Part shown: positions 13,831 through 16,850 of the stretch, one piece after another
Numbering within the stretch: the first letter of the stretch is position 1
Layout: each line of letters begins with the position of its first letter
Assembly: GCA_037147235.1 (NCBI GenBank)
Contig: JBAWVO010000132.1
Span: forward strand, 1-16,850
Source of the DNA: JANXQG01 sp037147235
Lineage (GTDB): Bacteria; Planctomycetota; Planctomycetia; Pirellulales; Thermoguttaceae
Length of the DNA stretch: 16,850 nucleotides
Reading direction: 5' to 3'
Translations under genes and position numbers: made by a program
Notes under the pieces: generated by a model
The model's database searches: none
Seen by the model: only the letters and a program-made list of their open reading frames with translations
What the model was told of the DNA's origin: nothing

Positions 13831-16251
13831 ATGGGATGTTATCGCGTGTTAATGGTCTCGCTTCTAGCCGCGGTGTTCTGTACACAGGGACTCGCAAGCG
13901 ATGCTGTCCTGCTGAAGAATCGAAAGAGCGAGGTCGTCTTCGACAAGGCTAGCGGTGCGCTGCAAGACTTTCGCGTCCTTCTGGATGACCAATGGCAGAC
14001 CAGCCATGCCAAAGGACCGACGGCCGCCGGACGACGGCCGGGCGACTACCTGATCGCGGTGGACGGCAACGTGCAGTGGTTCAATCTGCCGAAAGCCGAA
14101 CCGGAAGGCGATGGACTGAAGTTCTCCGGCAGCGCGCAGCAGATGGAAGCCTCCGTCACATGGTTGCCAGTACGCGAGGATGCATTTCTCGTCACCTACA
14201 CAGTCAAGGCCGGCCGGGATGCCAACTCGCTGTCGCTGGGAATCGATGCTTTCAATTTGCCTTCGGAACAGGTCCGCAAGATATACTGCCTGCCGCATAG
14301 TGTGCCACACTTTCTCGATGGCAATGCGAAGAAAGCCCCGGTTGGCCTTGTTGCCAACGCGAACACCTGGAACAACACCTTTTCGCTGATCACCGATTTC
14401 GCCACCTACTCCGTCTCGATCCTGCCACCCGAGTTCCGTCTGGATTGCAAGTTAGACCACACGGCCGCCAAGGACTACCTGGTCGGTTTTCGTCCCCATC
14501 CGGACAAAAACCACAAGGATGAAATTTCCGGCGTCTCGCCCAAGGATGGTTCTATTCTACTGGTGGCTAATCACAACCGTCCGGTCAAGAAAGGGGAAAC
14601 CGTGACGCGGCGTTTCCTGCTCTCGGTCACTCCCAACCGCGGCGGGTACACCACCGGCTACCACATCGCCCAATTTATGAGCCTTGCCGGCTACCAACGC
14701 AAGTGCAACAGCCTGGAACTTTACCGCAAATCGATGGCCTATCTGCTCGACAATCCAAACTGCTATGTCCGCGACGACAAGCATGGCGAGAACTTCATGG
14801 GATCGAACCACAGCGGCGATGGCAAAGGGTACGGAAACGGTTTCTGCTACTATGCCATGTACGGCAATTCGTTCACCATGGCTGCCTTCCATCAGTATGC
14901 ACGATCGCTAGGCGAGTCGGCGGCGGAAAACGCCCGCTTGAAAGGGCCGAGTCAATTCTTATTGAAATCGTCCGTTCAGAACCCGGATGGCAGCTACTGG
15001 AGCATGTTACCTCTGGACGACAAGACCGGCTATGTGGACCAAGCGTACCGCAAGTGGATCGAGACGCACGCCACGGGCTGGATCGCGTATTATCTGTTGA
15101 CGGCCTATGAGATTAGCGACGACAAGGAGTGCCTGGCCTCGGCCCGGAAAGCTCTGAAATGGCTCGCCGCGATCCAAAAGGACGACGGCGGTTATCCAAA
15201 GTATTTTGAGAATGGCAAGCCCAGCACGGCGCTGCAGGGCGATTGCGCGTGGAACGCACTGGCGATGTTCAAGGCCAGCCAACTGAAAATCGACGTTGAG
15301 AAGATCGACTTCAAAGCCCGCGGACTGAAGACGGTCGATTGGATTTGCCGCGGGCCGCTCAAAGAGTGCCGATTCCAGGGGAGCTTCGAGGACGTGGGCG
15401 GCGTGGTGGACAGTTACTGCTCCTCAGTCTCCGCCAAGGCGGCCATTGCCGCTTTTGAGCAAACCAAGGAGGAGAAATACCTAACTGCGGCCGAACAGAT
15501 GCTCAGCGTTTCGCTGGCCTGGGTGACCTGCGATTATGCCTCTCGCCGAGACCAGCAGTCTTGGAATGCAAAACTTGCTTGGCAGCCGGCCTACGGCCAT
15601 GTGGAAAGCACGACCTGCTGGTATCCCTGCTCCTACACGCTGCCGATGGCATACCTCGTGGCGTCCGATCTGGGCCGCTATCGGCAAGGGGAACGGGCCG
15701 AATTATGGACGCAAGTCGCGCGCTGTCTGCCCCTGTTGGAAAGCTACCTGCGCGAGGACGACAAAACCAAGTGCAAGTGGGGCATGGAATGGCGAATCTT
15801 TCCCTTTCTCGTTTTCTCCGAATGGGGAAATAGCCAGACCTGCTGGGCCACGCTGGAGATCTACAAGAACCGTGCCGAGCGGGCCGTTCCCGGCCTGAGG
15901 TTTGATGCCCAGCTCCGCGCCAGAATCGACGGCCAAACCGCGACCATCTTCGCGCCCAAATGGGGTAAGCCTGGCCCCGGACCGCTGTTGGAAATCGACG
16001 CCAACGTCGATCCCCTCGTGCTCAAGGCCGAGAGTGGCGACCTGTTCGTTATTCTGTTGGCTGAGGGCCATGCGATTAACGATCAATTGAAATTTACCGC
16101 GCTCGCCGAACGGTTGCCCGCAAGTAAATGCACCGTGACCAATGTTCTCGATAAATCCTTGCTCGGTTCGTTTAGCAAAGAGCAGCTTCGCGCAGGCATC
16201 CCCATGATCTTCAAAAACGTCCAAGCCCTTAAAATCAACGGTGAGCGATGA
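13831..16251 (+). CDS. Secreted alpha/alpha-toroid (six-hairpin) glycosidase-like protein
   Basis: An 806-aa exported protein. Residues 1-22 are a signal peptide (VLMVSLLAAVFCTQGLAS). Residues ~25-270 look like a beta-sandwich domain. Residues ~285-690 are helical with repeated aromatic-rich turns typical of six-hairpin glycosidases and related lyases: GYGNGFCYYAMYGNSFTMAA, ETHATGWIAYYLLTAYE, AIQKDDGGYPKYFENGKPST with DCAWNALAMF after it, YCSSVSAKAAIAAFEQTKE, STTCWYPCSYTLPMAYL, WRIFPFLVFSEWGNSQTCWA. A small beta domain closes the chain. Acidic residues in DDGGYPKYFE and the EWGNSQ segment are candidate catalytic sites, but I cannot assign a GH or PL family. GGAG at 13820 and ATG spacing of ~8 nt set the start. 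The stop overlaps the leader of the next small gene. Likely periplasmic or secreted polysaccharide breakdown. Confidence 0.75.
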   Translation: MGCYRVLMVSLLAAVFCTQGLASDAVLLKNRKSEVVFDKASGALQDFRVLLDDQWQTSHAKGPTAAGRRPGDYLIAVDGNVQWFNLPKAEPEGDGLKFSGSAQQMEASVTWLPVREDAFLVTYTVKAGRDANSLSLGIDAFNLPSEQVRKIYCLPHSVPHFLDGNAKKAPVGLVANANTWNNTFSLITDFATYSVSILPPEFRLDCKLDHTAAKDYLVGFRPHPDKNHKDEISGVSPKDGSILLVANHNRPVKKGETVTRRFLLSVTPNRGGYTTGYHIAQFMSLAGYQRKCNSLELYRKSMAYLLDNPNCYVRDDKHGENFMGSNHSGDGKGYGNGFCYYAMYGNSFTMAAFHQYARSLGESAAENARLKGPSQFLLKSSVQNPDGSYWSMLPLDDKTGYVDQAYRKWIETHATGWIAYYLLTAYEISDDKECLASARKALKWLAAIQKDDGGYPKYFENGKPSTALQGDCAWNALAMFKASQLKIDVEKIDFKARGLKTVDWICRGPLKECRFQGSFEDVGGVVDSYCSSVSAKAAIAAFEQTKEEKYLTAAEQMLSVSLAWVTCDYASRRDQQSWNAKLAWQPAYGHVESTTCWYPCSYTLPMAYLVASDLGRYRQGERAELWTQVARCLPLLESYLREDDKTKCKWGMEWRIFPFLVFSEWGNSQTCWATLEIYKNRAERAVPGLRFDAQLRARIDGQTATIFAPKWGKPGPGPLLEIDANVDPLVLKAESGDLFVILLAEGHAINDQLKFTALAERLPASKCTVTNVLDKSLLGSFSKEQLRAGIPMIFKNVQALKINGER

Positions 16252-16252
16252 G

Positions 16253-16492
16253 ATGTTCATCATGAAACGCATTGGGTTGGTTATCTTGGCTGCGCTGTTC
16301 GCGTGGCTCGATGGCGCGCTGCGTCTGGGCTTCGTGCTGCACGACGAGCCCCTCCTGAAAAAGATCAAGGCAAGACTCGACCCGATCGTCGAGGGCGTGA
16401 ATCGGGGCACGAAAAGCTTCATCTACTGGAAGAAGGCCCTCGACCCCAAGGGTTCAACAGTTGAGCACATTCGCATCTCGGGCTTCATTTGA
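16253..16492 (+). CDS. Small exported or membrane-anchored protein
   Basis: A 79-aa protein (76 if started at ATG 16262). It begins MFIMKRIGLVILAALFAWLD, a short basic head and hydrophobic segment (signal peptide or anchor). The rest is soluble and charged (LLKKIKARLDPIVEGVNRG, FIYWKKALDPKGSTVEHI). The start is chosen at 16253 because GGTGA at 16240-16244 lies 8 nt upstream; it follows the glycosidase-like stop by one base, so translational coupling is likely. A GTG at 16241 overlapping the upstream gene is possible. I recognise no family. Its position suggests a partner or accessory of the upstream enzyme. Confidence 0.6.
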   Translation: MFIMKRIGLVILAALFAWLDGALRLGFVLHDEPLLKKIKARLDPIVEGVNRGTKSFIYWKKALDPKGSTVEHIRISGFI

Positions 16493-16512
16493 TATCGTGC
16501 CAGATTTTGTGC

Positions 16513-16725
16513 ATGGTGAATGGGGTTTTGATCTTGGATGACAATGACGACGAACCGACGATTTCCTGTCCGTATTGCCGTCGCCAGATTCACGAGGAGT
16601 CGCAGCGTTGCCCATATTGCGAAAACTACATCTCGGAAGAGGACGCGGTTTCTGCCCGCAAGCCGTGGTGGATCATCATCGGAGCGTCACTCACTCTCTA
16701 CGTGGTTTACCGCTGGATAGCTTAA
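16513..16725 (+). CDS. Zinc-ribbon single-pass membrane protein
   Basis: 70 aa from ATG 16513. Two CxxC pairs, CPYCRRQIHEESQRCPYC, form a rubredoxin-like zinc ribbon, followed by ENYISEEDAV and a C-terminal membrane helix (PWWIIIGASLTLYVVYRWIA). This double-CPYC, ISEEDA, PWWI layout is, from memory, a small conserved planctomycete family without known function. By analogy with relatives that begin with an acidic DDxxDEPT stretch, the true start may be TTG 16534, with GGGG at 16522-16525 upstream; both are in frame. The 20-bp gap after the previous gene fits the same transcript. Confidence 0.7.
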   Translation: MVNGVLILDDNDDEPTISCPYCRRQIHEESQRCPYCENYISEEDAVSARKPWWIIIGASLTLYVVYRWIA

Positions 16726-16737
16726 ACTCATGGCGAA

Positions 16738-16824
16738 ATGAGCGTTTTTATTGAGTTTGCAGCCAAAGAAGACTTTGCCGTTGCAATTGACCTGGTCAAA
16801 GCCATCGGAGAGACATGCCGATAA
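16738..16824 (+). CDS. Doubtful 28-codon ORF
   Basis: Starts ATG AGC GTT, reads MSVFIEFAAKEDFAVAIDLV then KAIGETCR and TAA. It fills the gap between the zinc-ribbon gene and the ribosome binding site at the right edge. Amphipathic pattern, no family, only a weak GGCGAA upstream. Could be a leader peptide, a gene remnant or chance. Confidence 0.2.
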   Translation: MSVFIEFAAKEDFAVAIDLVKAIGETCR

Positions 16825-16843
16825 GATTTCTGCCAATGCAACC

Positions 16844-16850
16844 AGGAGGA
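16844..16850 (+). promoter_or_regulatory. Ribosome binding site of a gene beyond the edge
   Basis: AGGAGGA at the last seven bases is a full Shine-Dalgarno match. A + strand gene probably begins within about 10 bp beyond the window, continuing the operon. Confidence 0.5.

Overview
The window most likely comes from a Planctomycetota chromosome. This rests on: a secreted beta-strand-repeat protein ending in a PEP-CTERM sorting tail; a Ycf46-type AAA ATPase; a large hairpin repeat with CCCGAAGCG arms (7870-7919), of a kind common in planctomycete intergenic DNA; an integrase N-terminus of the sort these genomes carry; and a small zinc-ribbon membrane protein. The assignment is an inference from gene content; no marker gene is present.

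Layout. (1) 1-298: intergenic DNA with a palindromic 36-bp-spaced repeat. (2) 299-1795 (+): AAA ATPase. (3) 1894-2769 (-): radical SAM protein, followed at 2842-2886 (+) by a second copy of the AAA protein's C-terminal tail. (4) 3024-5048 (-): an unusual single ORF joining a MacA-like periplasmic adaptor to the periplasmic domain of a MacB-type permease, with the ATPase and all permease transmembrane helices missing. (5) about 5063-6578: an IS110-family element (transposase at 5198-6520), abutting (6) an N-terminal fragment of a tyrosine integrase (6579-6959, -). (7) 6975-8372: about 1.4 kb without convincing genes. It holds a 42-nt 3' half of a CAU-anticodon tRNA, a cluster of palindromes, one copy of a ~120-bp dispersed repeat, the 18-bp hairpin repeat, and a good promoter with a ~195-nt structured leader. 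(8) 8373-12929 (+): the 1518-aa PEP-CTERM protein, ending at a strong terminator hairpin. (9) 12930-13830: intergenic DNA with the second copy of the dispersed repeat. (10) 13831-16725 (+): a likely operon of a secreted alpha/alpha-toroid glycosidase-like protein, a small exported or anchored protein and a zinc-ribbon membrane protein. A ribosome binding site for a further gene sits at the right edge.

How it fits together. The left half (1750-7121) looks like a recombination hotspot: duplicated gene tail, in-frame chimeric transporter, insertion sequence, broken integrase, half tRNA. The right half encodes cell-surface or extracellular functions, namely a large exported repeat protein under its own promoter and leader, and a secreted carbohydrate-active-like enzyme. 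The best candidates for something new are the adaptor-permease chimera, the noncoding ends of the IS110 element (a family known to encode guide 'bridge' RNAs), and the structured leader upstream of the PEP-CTERM gene.
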